Part shown: piece after piece, positions 25,960 through 34,432 of the stretch
How positions within the stretch are numbered: position 1 is the stretch's first letter
Layout of the letters: the number at the start of each line of letters is the position of its first letter
Assembly (NCBI RefSeq): GCF_000517125.1
Contig: NZ_KI912155.1
Span: 621,707-685,706, forward strand
DNA: 64,000 nucleotides
Direction: 5' to 3'
From: Arthrobacter sp. MA-N2
Lineage (GTDB): Bacteria > Actinomycetota > Actinomycetes > Actinomycetales > Micrococcaceae
Position numbers and translations under genes: made by a program
The notes under the pieces: generated by a model
Database searches by the model: none
What the model saw: only the letters and a program-made list of their open reading frames with translations
What the model was told of the DNA's origin: nothing

Positions 25960-26538
25960 TCACATGCGTAGCCGGACGACGAAGAGGAAGTAGCACCAGA
26001 CGGGCAGCGAAAGCAGCGACAACACGGCAATCGCGGTCCGCACTAGGGATTGCTTGCGCAGGATCGCGGAAAGCAGCCTGAATGTAAGGATTCCGATGAT
26101 TCCCCCGACGCAGTTCAGGATCACGTCGTCGATGTCCGATGCTCCGACCGCAAACACGCCCTGGATGATCTCTACCGCGACGCTGACCGAGGCGACCGTG
26201 ACCACGGTCAGCCACGCGGCCCACCGAGGTCGGAGCCACGATACGTAGACTCCAAGCGGGATGAAGATCAGGATGTTCCCGACGACGTTGGCGAAGGCCA
26301 CCTTCCCGGTCCCCGAAGGGTGGCTGGACACATATTCCGCAATACTCGCGAACGGGATGAGATTGATCGATCTCTCCGAACCCGGTGCGCGAGAGAGGAG
26401 AAGCAGCCTTAGGAGGAACGCCGCGTAGAGAGCGAAGACGGCGAAGATGGCCACGGTCTCTGCTTTCGCCCGTTTCGTGGTGAATCGCCAGCTCGGCCCA
26501 TCATCCGTGGCTGCGGTGGGTTGCGATCGTACATCCAT
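25960..26538 (-). CDS. VanZ-like membrane protein
   Basis: A 192-residue protein with four to five hydrophobic helices after a polar N-terminus. VanZ family motifs are SINLIPFASI, NVVGNILIFIPLGVYVSWL and VEIIQGVFAVGASDIDDVILNCVGGIIG, the last with the characteristic acidic pair. VanZ-like proteins are linked to low-level glycopeptide (teicoplanin) resistance, but most chromosomal copies have no proven role. No van resistance genes are nearby. Confidence 0.88.
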   Translation of the reverse strand: MDVRSQPTAATDDGPSWRFTTKRAKAETVAIFAVFALYAAFLLRLLLLSRAPGSERSINLIPFASIAEYVSSHPSGTGKVAFANVVGNILIFIPLGVYVSWLRPRWAAWLTVVTVASVSVAVEIIQGVFAVGASDIDDVILNCVGGIIGILTFRLLSAILRKQSLVRTAIAVLSLLSLPVWCYFLFVVRLRM

Positions 26539-26819
26539 ACATTAGGACGTTACAGAGGGAAGCTGTCGTCCTCCTGTGCATGACTCAAGATGTCTACATG
26601 GGCCACAAATCCGTCCATACGGAAGTGGCCGATGTGCGTTCCTTGGCTGGCTGATGGGTACCTCCAATCAGTCTTCGCTCACCTTGTTCGGCGCCACCCG
26701 GTCATTCCGCCACCGCACGGCCTTGTTCTGAAACATTGCCCAGCGGAAACATTGCCCCGCGGATCCCGGTGCCGGCGAGATCCATGACCAGATCCAGATC
26801 GACGGGATCTATGGACACC

Positions 26820-26917
26820 GTCGGATTCTGCTGGATCATTCTCCTCGCCGAAGTTGCCGGTCCCGTGATTCTGTGGTCCCGGAATTTGTCCATTCGAATC
26901 ATTGAGCAGAATCCGAC
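26820..26917. repeat. Family D inverted repeat, copy D2
   Basis: Arms GTCGGATTCTGCT and AGCAGAATCCGAC are perfect at the outer ends, and the inner bases repeat D1 (GGATCATT). It occupies part of the 519-bp gap 26539-27057, in which I otherwise see only a short direct repeat (AACATTGCCC, near 26732 and 26748). Confidence 0.82.
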
Positions 26918-27057
26918 ATCCGAGCGAAGACGATCCCAAGGCGCACATGACGCTCCCGGGATTTACACACGTTTTGTCCTATAACCCGTCCTTGGCGTTG
27001 GATCAGGTACTTAAAACAGCAGCAGGCCGGAAGCGAAACGCCTCTGGCCTGCTGAAA

Positions 27058-27134
27058 TGGTAGCGGTGGGGAGGCTCGATCTCCCGACCTCACGATTATG
27101 AGTCGTGCGCTCTAACCAACTGAGCTACACCGCC
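27058..27134 (-). tRNA. tRNA-Met(CAT)
   Basis: Full cloverleaf on the minus strand: acceptor GGCGGTG/CACCGCT, D-arm GCTCAGTTGGTTAGAGC, anticodon arm CACGA-CTCATAA-TCGTG and T-arm GGGAG-ATCGAGC-CTCCC. The anticodon is CAT and a CCA end is encoded (27058-27060). The GTAGCTCAGTTGG start is that of an elongator Met tRNA, not the initiator. An Ile(CAU)-type tRNA with modified C cannot be excluded from sequence alone. Confidence 0.93.
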
Positions 27135-27196
27135 ACGAATGAGAAAAACCTGTGTCAAGCCGGTCAAAAACCGCCTTGACACAGGCCCTCATTCAG

Positions 27197-27268
27197 AGCC
27201 CCCCACCGGAATCGATCCGGTGACCTCGTTCTTACCAAGAACGCGCTCTACCACTGAGCTAGGGGGGC
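27197..27268 (-). tRNA. tRNA-Thr(GGT)
   Basis: Minus-strand cloverleaf: acceptor GCCCCCC/GGGGGGC, D-arm GCTCAGTGGTAGAGC, anticodon arm CGTTC-TTGGTAA-GAACG with anticodon GGT and T-arm CCGGA-TCGATTC-CGGTG-type. No CCA is encoded. It is 62 bp upstream of the tRNA-Met on the same strand and probably co-transcribed. Confidence 0.93.
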
Positions 27269-27271
27269 AAC

Positions 27272-27578
27272 GAGTAAATACTCTACCGGACGATTTCTCA
27301 GGCCACAAATCGGCTGCAGGACAGGGAAAACGGCGTCGACACAATCTGCATCAGGGTCCGGACTATGGTCCAGAGCCGCGCTGAAACCAGAGCAGTCGAA
27401 GCACCTAAGCAGGGTGCATGTGGTCAGCGGCGACTGGAGCGTCCGGATCGGCGCCCTCGTCCGATTCCTGCCCGGAAGGCTCGCGAGCGCCCCTTGGGGC
27501 CGCCGATGCCCTCTCATCGGCCTTCTGGCGAGTCGTCTCTCTTAGCCGGAGCGCATGGGACAGGCATCGTTAAACCGC
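27272..27578. other. Gap between tRNA-Thr and the helicase terminator
   Basis: About 300 bp without a convincing gene. The tRNA promoter is expected close to 27270-27330, where the sequence is AT-richer (CGAGTAAATACTCTACC). No repeat of the window's families is present. Confidence 0.4.
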
Positions 27579-27606
27579 CAGAGGCCGGCTCGAAAGCCGG
27601 CCTCTG
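27579..27606. terminator. Rho-independent terminator of the DEAD-box helicase gene
   Basis: A 12-bp perfect stem, CAGAGGCCGGCT / AGCCGGCCTCTG, with a CGAA tetraloop, 26 bp after the helicase stop codon on the minus strand. Confidence 0.85.
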
Positions 27607-27632
27607 ACCAGAAAACCAGGAACTAACCCTGT

Positions 27633-29798
27633 TTACCACTTGCCCTTGCGGTTGAAATCGCGGTGGCCAGCGTCGCCGCCGGTGCGCGGCTTGCGTGCGC
27701 CGCGGTCGCCGTAGCTGCCCGTTCCGGCACCGGCGCTGCTGCGCTCGCTGTAGGAACGGCCGCCGCGGTCAGCGGATGAACGCTCGCCACCGGCGTAGCT
27801 GCCACGGTCGCCTTCAGTCTTACGGAACTCCTTCTTGAAGCCACCGTTGCCTTTGAAGTTTCCGCCGCGGTCGCCCCCGGAGTAGCCGCCACGGCCACCA
27901 CCGGAGTAACCGCCACGGTCAGAGGCCGGCTTGCGACCGTTGTCCAACTCGAGGTGAATCAGTTCGCCGCCGATCCGGGTGCGGGACAGGGCACGCAATT
28001 GCTCAGGGCTCAGGTCCGCCGGGAGCTCCACCAGGGAGTGGTCCGAACGGATATCGATGCCACCGATCTGTGCCGAGGAAATGCCGCCTTCGTTGGCAAT
28101 GGCGCCAACGATCGAACCCGGCATGACGCGCTGACGGCGTCCGACGGCGATCCGGTAGGTGGCGTTGCCCTCGGTCAGGGCGCGGGTGGGGCCGCGGGAA
28201 CCGAAGCCGTCCTTGGCGCGCTCGCGCTTCTGGAATTCAGGTGCGGCGGGCAGCTCCTTGACCAGGAGCGGCTGGCCGCCCTGTGCCATCACGGCAAGTG
28301 CGGCAGCGATCTCCGAAGCCGGAACGTTGTGCTCTTCCTCGTACGAGGCGATCAGGTCGCGGAACGCTGCCACGTCCTCGGACTCGAGGGTCTCGGTGAT
28401 CTTGTCCGCAAACTTGCCCAGGCGCAAGGTGTTGACCGTCTCGGCGGTGGGCAGGTGCATCTGCTCCACCGGCTGGCGCGTGGCCTTCTCGATGGAACGC
28501 AGCAGGTACTTCTCCCGCGGCGTCATGAACAGGATGGCGTCGCCGCTCCGGCCTGCACGGCCGGTACGGCCGATGCGGTGCACGTAGGACTCGGTGTCGT
28601 GCGGGATGTCGTAGTTGACCACGTGGCTGATGCGCTCGACGTCAAGGCCGCGGGCCGCGACGTCGGTGGCCACCAGGATGTCGATGCGGCCTTCCTTCAG
28701 CGCATCGACGGTCCGCTCACGCTGCTGCTGCGGGATGTCACCGTTGATGGCGGCGGCCTGGAAGCCGCGGGACTTCAACTTGTCTGCGAGGTCCTCGGTG
28801 GCCATCTTGGTGCGCACGAACGCGATAACGCCGTCGAACTCTTCAACCTCGAGGATGCGGGTAAGGGCATCGAGCTTGTGCGGGCCCATGACCTGCAGGT
28901 ACCGCTGGCGGGTGTTGGCGCCGGTGGTGGTCTTGGACTTGACCGAGATCTCGGCCGGGTTATTCAGGTACTGCTTGGACATGCGGCGGATCTGGCCCGG
29001 CATGGTGGCAGAGAACAGCGCTACCTGACGGCCTTCCGGGGTCTCCTGGAAGATCTGCTCGACGTCGTCGGCAAAGCCCATGCGGAGCATTTCGTCGGCT
29101 TCGTCCAGGACGAGGTACTGCAGTTCGGACAGGTCCAGGGAACCCTTGGAGATGTGGTCGATCACACGGCCGGGGGTACCGACAACCACCTGGGCACCGC
29201 GGCGCAGGCCTGCAAGCTGCGGGCCGTAGGCGGAGCCACCGTAAACGGGGAGGACGGTGAAGTCATCAATGTGCTTGGCGTATGAGGTGAAGGCCTCGGC
29301 AACCTGGAGCGCAAGCTCACGGGTCGGCGCGAGGACCAGTGCCTGGGTCTTGCGGGACGGACCGTTGAGGTCGTGGAGTTCGGCCAGTCGGGACAGCGCC
29401 GGTACTGCGAATGCTGCAGTCTTACCGGTGCCGGTCTGGGCGAGGCCCACGACGTCGCGGCCTTCGAGCAGCAGCGGAATGGTCGCCGCCTGGATCGGAG
29501 AAGGCTTTTCATAGCCGACATCCTGCAGGGCGGCCAGAACGCGGGGGTCGATTCCCAGGTCGACGAAGCGGATGCCCTCTTCATCTTCCTCGGCGGGGGA
29601 CTCGGCCTTGGCCGGAGCCTCAGCCGGAACTTCGGCAGCGTGTGCCTCCACTTGAGCGGGCGCAGCAGGCTCAATGAACTCGGCGGCGGGGGCCGTTTCG
29701 ACGGCGGTCTCCACAGTTTCGGCGGTCTCCGCAGTTTCAGCGGTCTCAGCGATGTCGGCAGACTCGGCGATGAAGGGGTCGTTCAGGTTTTCGGGCAT
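27633..29798 (-). CDS. DEAD-box ATP-dependent RNA helicase (DeaD/CshA-like)
   Basis: A 721-residue cytoplasmic RNA helicase for ribosome assembly and RNA turnover in the cold. The N-terminal 85 residues are acidic, with repeated AETAETAETAE. The helicase core follows: Q-motif PSPIQAATIPLLLEG, Walker A AQTGTGKTAAF, PTRELALQV, VLDEADEML, SAT, and HRIGRTGRAGRSGD. A DbpA-type RNA-binding domain (about residues 540-640) precedes a Gly/Arg/Ser tail with GGYSGG and RGG repeats. The start at 29798 (MPENLNDPF) follows a GAGGAAA site. A long structured leader lies upstream. Confidence 0.93.
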   Translation of the reverse strand: MPENLNDPFIAESADIAETAETAETAETVETAVETAPAAEFIEPAAPAQVEAHAAEVPAEAPAKAESPAEEDEEGIRFVDLGIDPRVLAALQDVGYEKPSPIQAATIPLLLEGRDVVGLAQTGTGKTAAFAVPALSRLAELHDLNGPSRKTQALVLAPTRELALQVAEAFTSYAKHIDDFTVLPVYGGSAYGPQLAGLRRGAQVVVGTPGRVIDHISKGSLDLSELQYLVLDEADEMLRMGFADDVEQIFQETPEGRQVALFSATMPGQIRRMSKQYLNNPAEISVKSKTTTGANTRQRYLQVMGPHKLDALTRILEVEEFDGVIAFVRTKMATEDLADKLKSRGFQAAAINGDIPQQQRERTVDALKEGRIDILVATDVAARGLDVERISHVVNYDIPHDTESYVHRIGRTGRAGRSGDAILFMTPREKYLLRSIEKATRQPVEQMHLPTAETVNTLRLGKFADKITETLESEDVAAFRDLIASYEEEHNVPASEIAAALAVMAQGGQPLLVKELPAAPEFQKRERAKDGFGSRGPTRALTEGNATYRIAVGRRQRVMPGSIVGAIANEGGISSAQIGGIDIRSDHSLVELPADLSPEQLRALSRTRIGGELIHLELDNGRKPASDRGGYSGGGRGGYSGGDRGGNFKGNGGFKKEFRKTEGDRGSYAGGERSSADRGGRSYSERSSAGAGTGSYGDRGARKPRTGGDAGHRDFNRKGKW

Positions 29799-30110
29799 AG
29801 GGGAAAGTTTCCTCATCCATAGGGGGCCAGTCGGCGCGGCCCGGTTGGGCTTGGCCGCAGTACACGTTGCGTGCAAAAGAACCAGGAGGCTCTGGTGCTC
29901 GCAAGAAGTCCGGCGCTGTCGCAATCCCATGGCAGGACTTCCCGCTGCATCTCTTGGCTGCTATCTCAGCAGTCTGTACAGCGTTTTCTTCGCCCGGCTC
30001 TCCCTATGAAAATGCCCGCACACATTTTGCGGGCCCCAACACTGACCAGTCCTGCCTCAAGAATTGGGCAGGAAAAAGGGATTTCCGGAGTGGGGGATAT
30101 TTCAATTGTA
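29799..30110 (-). promoter_or_regulatory. Promoter and ~300-nt structured leader of the helicase gene
   Basis: On the minus strand a good -10 (TACAAT, with a TGTG extension just upstream) lies at 30110-30105, giving a leader of about 300 nt. Within it are hairpins CCTGCC/GGCAGG (30051-30072) and GCCCGCA/TGCGGGC (30014-30034). The stretch is AT-richer than its surroundings and holds no gene. Long leaders that respond to cold or to the helicase itself are known for other DEAD-box genes, so autoregulation is plausible. The remaining gap up to 30249 shows nothing. Confidence 0.55.
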
Positions 30111-30249
30111 GGGCACAGACTAGTCCCCTGGTGACATAACTGTCGACGACGACCGTGAGCTTGAGCACATAGGCGCCTTGCACACCCCTCGGGACGGCCC
30201 CTCCCCGGCCCTCAGGACGGCATCCCGAAGATGCCTGGGGGAACGGTTT

Positions 30250-30912
30250 TCAGACGTCCACCCCGTTTCGGCGCATGAGTTTTTCGAAGCTGTCGTGGTA
30301 GTCGGACTGCAGCAGAATCTCTCCGTCCGCTTCGGCGTCGAGCAGCAATTGCATGTCCTCGAGGTTGGGGTTACTGAACCACTGCCCTACCGTGATGCCA
30401 TGTTTCGGCACGAACAGCTGGTGGATGTAGTCGCCGGCCGAAATGCTGCCAGTCTTTACTACTCGCAAGTAGGTGCCGACCCGCCCAGCGTCAGTGAAGC
30501 GTTTGACCCACATCGGTTCGTTCATGCGGCGCTGGAAGGTTGCGCACGGCACTCGCGGTGAAGTGACTTCAACTTCGACGTCCAGTCCGATTTTCCAACG
30601 TTCTCCAATCACGGCACCGGTGGTCTCGATTCCAGTGACGCGGAGGTTTTCCCCGAAGATCCCGGCGGGCATGTCCCTTTGGAGTTCATTCGCCCAGTAG
30701 TCGGCGTCCGCCTGGGAGTAGGCGTAGAGCGCTTGGTCTTCGCCGCCGTGGTGGATCCGGCTCGCCTGGATGTCTCCGTGGAGCCCCAGCTTGTGGACCT
30801 TCACCGGACCGTCAACGGGGCGCTTGTCAATGGCCGTCACTCCCACCGACCCTTCAACGTCAGGCAGGAGTTGGTGCACCCGGCAAACAGCAAGCAACGA
30901 TGCGGTATCCAT
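30250..30912 (-). CDS. MOSC-domain protein (YiiM-like)
   Basis: A 220-residue protein of the molybdenum-cofactor sulfurase C-terminal superfamily. The N-terminal MOSC barrel includes VKVHKLGLHGDIQASRIHHGG, FGENLRVTGI and the conserved cysteine in SPRVPCATFQRRM; a helical C-terminal segment (SNPNLEDMQLLLDAEADGE) follows as in YiiM. YiiM-type proteins use molybdenum cofactor to reduce N-hydroxylated compounds. No cofactor-synthesis gene is nearby. Confidence 0.88.
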   Translation of the reverse strand: MDTASLLAVCRVHQLLPDVEGSVGVTAIDKRPVDGPVKVHKLGLHGDIQASRIHHGGEDQALYAYSQADADYWANELQRDMPAGIFGENLRVTGIETTGAVIGERWKIGLDVEVEVTSPRVPCATFQRRMNEPMWVKRFTDAGRVGTYLRVVKTGSISAGDYIHQLFVPKHGITVGQWFSNPNLEDMQLLLDAEADGEILLQSDYHDSFEKLMRRNGVDV

Positions 30913-30933
30913 GGTTACAGTCTACGTACGCCA

Positions 30934-31608
30934 CTACGGATCGAAGCGATAGCCCATGCCGGCCTCGGTGTGCAGGTGCCGGGGCTGTGCCGGGTCGCGT
31001 TCGAGCTTGCGGCGGAGCTGGGCAATATAGACGCGCAAGTACTGGGTCTCCTTGGCGTAGGCCTGCCCCCAGACCTGGGTGAGGATCTGCTGCTGGCTGA
31101 CCAGCCGGCCCGCGTTGCGCACCAGCAATTCCAGGATGTTCCATTCGGTGGGCGTCAGCCGCACTTCGGCGCCGTCCTTGGTGATCTTCTTTCCCGCCAG
31201 GTCAACGAGGAAGTCTGCGGTCTGCAGCGTCGGCACTTCATGCCGGGGCGCCGCCCGCCGCGAAGCGGCACGGAGCCTGGCGAGGAGTTCGTCAAGGCCG
31301 AAAGGTTTGGTCACATAGTCGTCCGCGCCGGCGTCGAGGGCTTCCACTTTATCTTCGGAGCCGTGCCGGGCGGACAGCACGATGATGGGCATGGTGCTCC
31401 AGCCACGGATGCCCTTGATGACATCCACGCCGTCCATATCCGGGAGGCCAAGATCGAGCACCACGATGTCCACGGGCTGCTGCGCCGCGGCCTTGAGGGC
31501 ATCGGTGCCGTTGCCGACGGTGATGGCCCGGTAGCCGTGGGCGTGGAGGTTGATTTGCATGGCCCGGGCGATCTGGGCCTCATCTTCCACGATCAGCACT
31601 AGGTTCAT
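30934..31608 (-). CDS. OmpR/PhoB-type response regulator (KdpE-like)
   Basis: A 224-residue regulator: receiver domain (residues 1-115; acidic pocket VEDEAQ, phospho-acceptor Asp in IVVLDLGLPDMDG, Lys in YVTKPFGLDELL) and a C-terminal winged helix (LTPTEWNILELLVRNAGRLV). The start at 31608 overlaps the kinase stop (ATGA), so kinase and regulator are coupled. Sequence is closest to KdpE, which controls the Kdp potassium ATPase, but no kdp transporter gene is in the window. Confidence 0.9.
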   Translation of the reverse strand: MNLVLIVEDEAQIARAMQINLHAHGYRAITVGNGTDALKAAAQQPVDIVVLDLGLPDMDGVDVIKGIRGWSTMPIIVLSARHGSEDKVEALDAGADDYVTKPFGLDELLARLRAASRRAAPRHEVPTLQTADFLVDLAGKKITKDGAEVRLTPTEWNILELLVRNAGRLVSQQQILTQVWGQAYAKETQYLRVYIAQLRRKLERDPAQPRHLHTEAGMGYRFDP

Positions 31609-33089
31609 GGCCGCTCCCCTGTCCACAGAGGGAGTGTGACCACCATGGTCAGCCCGCCTCCCGGCGTCGCCTCAGCCATGAGCGTACCGCCCATGGCTTC
31701 GGTGAATCCTTTGGCGACGGCGAGTCCCAGGCCGATTCCGCTGCGCCCGTCCCGGCTGGAGGCTGAGTCGTCGAGCCGCTGGAAGGGGCGGAACAAGTCC
31801 AACACGGCCGCGGGCGCGATCCCCCGGCCGTGGTCCGTGACCCGAAGTTCGCTGGCTGGCAGTCCGTCGAGGGCTATGCCCGCGCCGGTGCGTGCGACCA
31901 GCACCACGTCCGAGTCCGGCGCGTATTTCACGGCGTTCTCCACGAGGTTCGCCACGACGCGTTCGAGCATTCCGGCGTCGGCCTCTATATACGGGAGGTT
32001 GGCCGGCAGCTCATTGCGGATGCGGTCCCCAGGTACGCCGCGTAGCGCCTCCGGCAGGATTTGGTGCCAGCCCAGCCCACGCAGCAGCGGGTTTACAGCA
32101 TCGGCTGTGATGCGGGACATGTCCAGCAAGTTGTCCACCAAATGATCGAGGCGATCGGCGTAGTCCTCGATAGTGGCGAGCAATTCCCGCTCGTCTTCCG
32201 GTGCGAATGACACTTCCTCTTGGCGCAGGCTGCTGACGGCAAGCTTGATGCCCGCCAGCGGAGTGCGGAGATCATGGGAGACGGCGCGCAGGATGGAGGT
32301 CCGCATCTTGTTGCCTTCCGCCAGGCGCAAGTTGTCCTGCCTGCTCTTGGCCAACTGCTGGCGCTCCCGCACTGCCACGACGAAGGCGCCGAATGCCGCG
32401 AGCATGCGGCGGTGTTGTTCGGAGAGCGGGCCGCCGCGGAGCAGGAGCGTGTAATGGGGATCGACGACGGCGGCGTGGTCCGCGGCCGCATGGGTCACCG
32501 GCGGTTGATGCCCCGAGCTTGCAAGAACCTGCCACGCCGGGCCAGGTGCCGCCGGCGAATCAAAGGTGGACAGGAGTGTCACCGCATCCATGCCGAGGTT
32601 GACCCGGATCTTGTCCAGGAAGGACTCAAGGCTACCGTCCGAGCTCAGGATGCGAAGGGCCAGTTCGCTCAGGGCCCTTGCCTCGGCGTCGGAATGCGCG
32701 GCTTCCTGGGCTCGACGCGTTGCCAGCCCGACCGCGAGTGCCACACCGCACGCCACGGCAAGGAAGATGACCATGGTGAACAGCGTGGTGGGATCCGCGA
32801 TGGAGAGGGAGCCCACGGGCTCGGTCGAAAAGTAGTTCAAGAGAAGGCTGCCCAAAACGGCGGACACCACTGCCGGCCACAGTCCCCCGATCGCGGCCAC
32901 GGCGGCAGCGGCAGCCAGCTGAAAGAGCATGATCATCGCGAAGTTCCGGTAGTGCAGCCCGGACACCAGGGCTTCGATGGCCACCGGAAGCACCAGTGCC
33001 AGGATCAGGCCAGCCAGTATGCGGCGTCGCCCGATCCCCTCGACTGCCCGTAGCGGCAGTCCCGTTGCGTTCACTTCCGCCGCTGCCAT
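31605..33089 (-). CDS. Sensor histidine kinase, KdpD-like without the N-terminal sensor
   Basis: A 494-residue membrane kinase. Four helices form a DUF4118 domain (about residues 25-125; LLLNYFSTEPVGSLSIADP is characteristic of KdpD), then a GAF-like region (130-245), a dimerisation domain with phospho-accepting His272 in RAVSHDLRTPLAG, and an ATPase domain (NLVENAVKYAPD, GIGLGLAVAKGF). Full KdpD proteins are near 850-900 residues and start with KdpD and Usp domains; both are absent here. The loss changes what can be sensed, so a potassium role is uncertain. Confidence 0.9.
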   Translation of the reverse strand: MAAAEVNATGLPLRAVEGIGRRRILAGLILALVLPVAIEALVSGLHYRNFAMIMLFQLAAAAAVAAIGGLWPAVVSAVLGSLLLNYFSTEPVGSLSIADPTTLFTMVIFLAVACGVALAVGLATRRAQEAAHSDAEARALSELALRILSSDGSLESFLDKIRVNLGMDAVTLLSTFDSPAAPGPAWQVLASSGHQPPVTHAAADHAAVVDPHYTLLLRGGPLSEQHRRMLAAFGAFVVAVRERQQLAKSRQDNLRLAEGNKMRTSILRAVSHDLRTPLAGIKLAVSSLRQEEVSFAPEDERELLATIEDYADRLDHLVDNLLDMSRITADAVNPLLRGLGWHQILPEALRGVPGDRIRNELPANLPYIEADAGMLERVVANLVENAVKYAPDSDVVLVARTGAGIALDGLPASELRVTDHGRGIAPAAVLDLFRPFQRLDDSASSRDGRSGIGLGLAVAKGFTEAMGGTLMAEATPGGGLTMVVTLPLWTGERP

Positions 33090-33194
33090 GGCTCAATTCT
33101 GGCACGGCGGCCGGGCCTACCGTGAAGGCGTCGGCGCCGCGCAATCGCCGGCTCAGCCCAGGCGGTGGAACATGTCCGGCTTTAGGATGCTGGC

Positions 33195-34379
33195 ATGAGC
33201 CATTCAATGACGGATACCTCCGATGTTCTCGCCCTCGATTCCCTCTTGAGCACCGAGGAACTGGAGCTTCGCGAGAAGGTGCGTGACTTTACCGATCAGC
33301 GCATTCGGCCGAACATCGCCCGTTGGTACGAGGACGCGGTCTTCCCAAGGGAGCTGCCCGCGGAACTGGGCGAACTCGGTGTCCTGGGCATGCACCTGGA
33401 GGGCTATGGCTGCCCGGGACGCACCGCCGTCGAATACGGTCTTGCCGCCATGGAGCTTGAGGCGGGCGATTCCGGTATCCGTACTTTCGTGTCGGTCCAG
33501 GGTTCACTGGCCATGACCGCGATCCATCGCTGGGGCAGCGAAGAACAGAAGGAGCAGTGGCTCCCCCGCATGGCCGCCGGCGAACTGATCGGCTGTTTCG
33601 CGTTGACGGAGCCGACGGCGGGTTCGGACCCGTCGTCGATGGCCAGCTTTGCGCGCAGGGACGGCTCAGGCAACGACGCCGGCTGGGTGCTGGATGGTTC
33701 GAAGCGCTGGATCGGCATGGCGTCGATCGCCGACGTCATGGTGGTGTGGGCAAACACTGGCGACGGCATCCGAGGCTTCCTGGTCCCGGCCGGAACTCCA
33801 GGAGTCACAGTGACTCCCATCGACGTGAAGCTCTCCATGCGTGCCTCGATCCAGTGCGATGTAATGTTCGACGGCGTCCGGCTGGGTCCGGAGGCCCTCC
33901 TCCCGGGCGCCCAGGGCCTCCGCGGCCCGTTCTCTTGCCTCAACGAAGCGCGCTACGGCATTTCCTGGGGTGCCATGGGCGCGGCCCGTGACTCCTACGA
34001 GGCCGCACTCGAATATGCCGCAAGCCGCATACAATTCGGCAAGCCCTTGGCCGGCTACCAGCTGACCCAGGAAAAACTCGTGAACATGCTCGTGGAAATC
34101 CAAAAGGGCTCCCTGCTGGCGCTGCATCTGGGGCGACTCAAGGATGCTGGCAAGCTGCGGCCGGAACAGATCTCGGTGGGCAAGCTCAATAATGTACGTG
34201 AGGCCATTAAGATCGCCCGCGAGGCCCGCACCATTCTGGGTGGCAACGGCATCACGCTGGACTACTCGCCACTACGCCATGCCAACAACCTGGAATCGGT
34301 GCGTACCTACGAAGGGACGGACGAGGTCCACACGCTCATCCTCGGCCAGCACATCACGGGCATCCCGGCTTTCCGCTGA
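33195..34379 (+). CDS. Acyl-CoA dehydrogenase, glutaryl-CoA dehydrogenase type
   Basis: A 394-residue FAD enzyme. The acyl-CoA dehydrogenase signatures are CFALTEPTAGSDPSSM and the substrate and FAD contacts WIGMASIADVMVVWA; the C-terminal RTYEGTDEVHTLILGQHITG contains the catalytic base (about Glu373). The YEGT..H-LILG pattern is that of glutaryl-CoA dehydrogenase, which makes crotonyl-CoA from glutaryl-CoA during lysine and tryptophan breakdown. It stands alone, divergent from the kinase operon. Start ATG at 33195. Confidence 0.9.
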   Translation: MSHSMTDTSDVLALDSLLSTEELELREKVRDFTDQRIRPNIARWYEDAVFPRELPAELGELGVLGMHLEGYGCPGRTAVEYGLAAMELEAGDSGIRTFVSVQGSLAMTAIHRWGSEEQKEQWLPRMAAGELIGCFALTEPTAGSDPSSMASFARRDGSGNDAGWVLDGSKRWIGMASIADVMVVWANTGDGIRGFLVPAGTPGVTVTPIDVKLSMRASIQCDVMFDGVRLGPEALLPGAQGLRGPFSCLNEARYGISWGAMGAARDSYEAALEYAASRIQFGKPLAGYQLTQEKLVNMLVEIQKGSLLALHLGRLKDAGKLRPEQISVGKLNNVREAIKIAREARTILGGNGITLDYSPLRHANNLESVRTYEGTDEVHTLILGQHITGIPAFR

Positions 34380-34432
34380 CTTCACTGGCGCAGGCCAAGC
34401 GCGGGTCCCGCGCCCGACCTAGCCGACCGGGC

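Noticed and set aside
26590..26787. Short plus-strand frame in the 26.5-27.0 kb gap
   Set aside because: No ribosome site, odd Trp/Cys/His-rich composition and no recognisable motif.
27954..29285. 443-residue plus-strand frame
   Set aside because: Antisense to the DEAD-box helicase; its Gly/Val/Leu-rich translation mirrors helicase codons.
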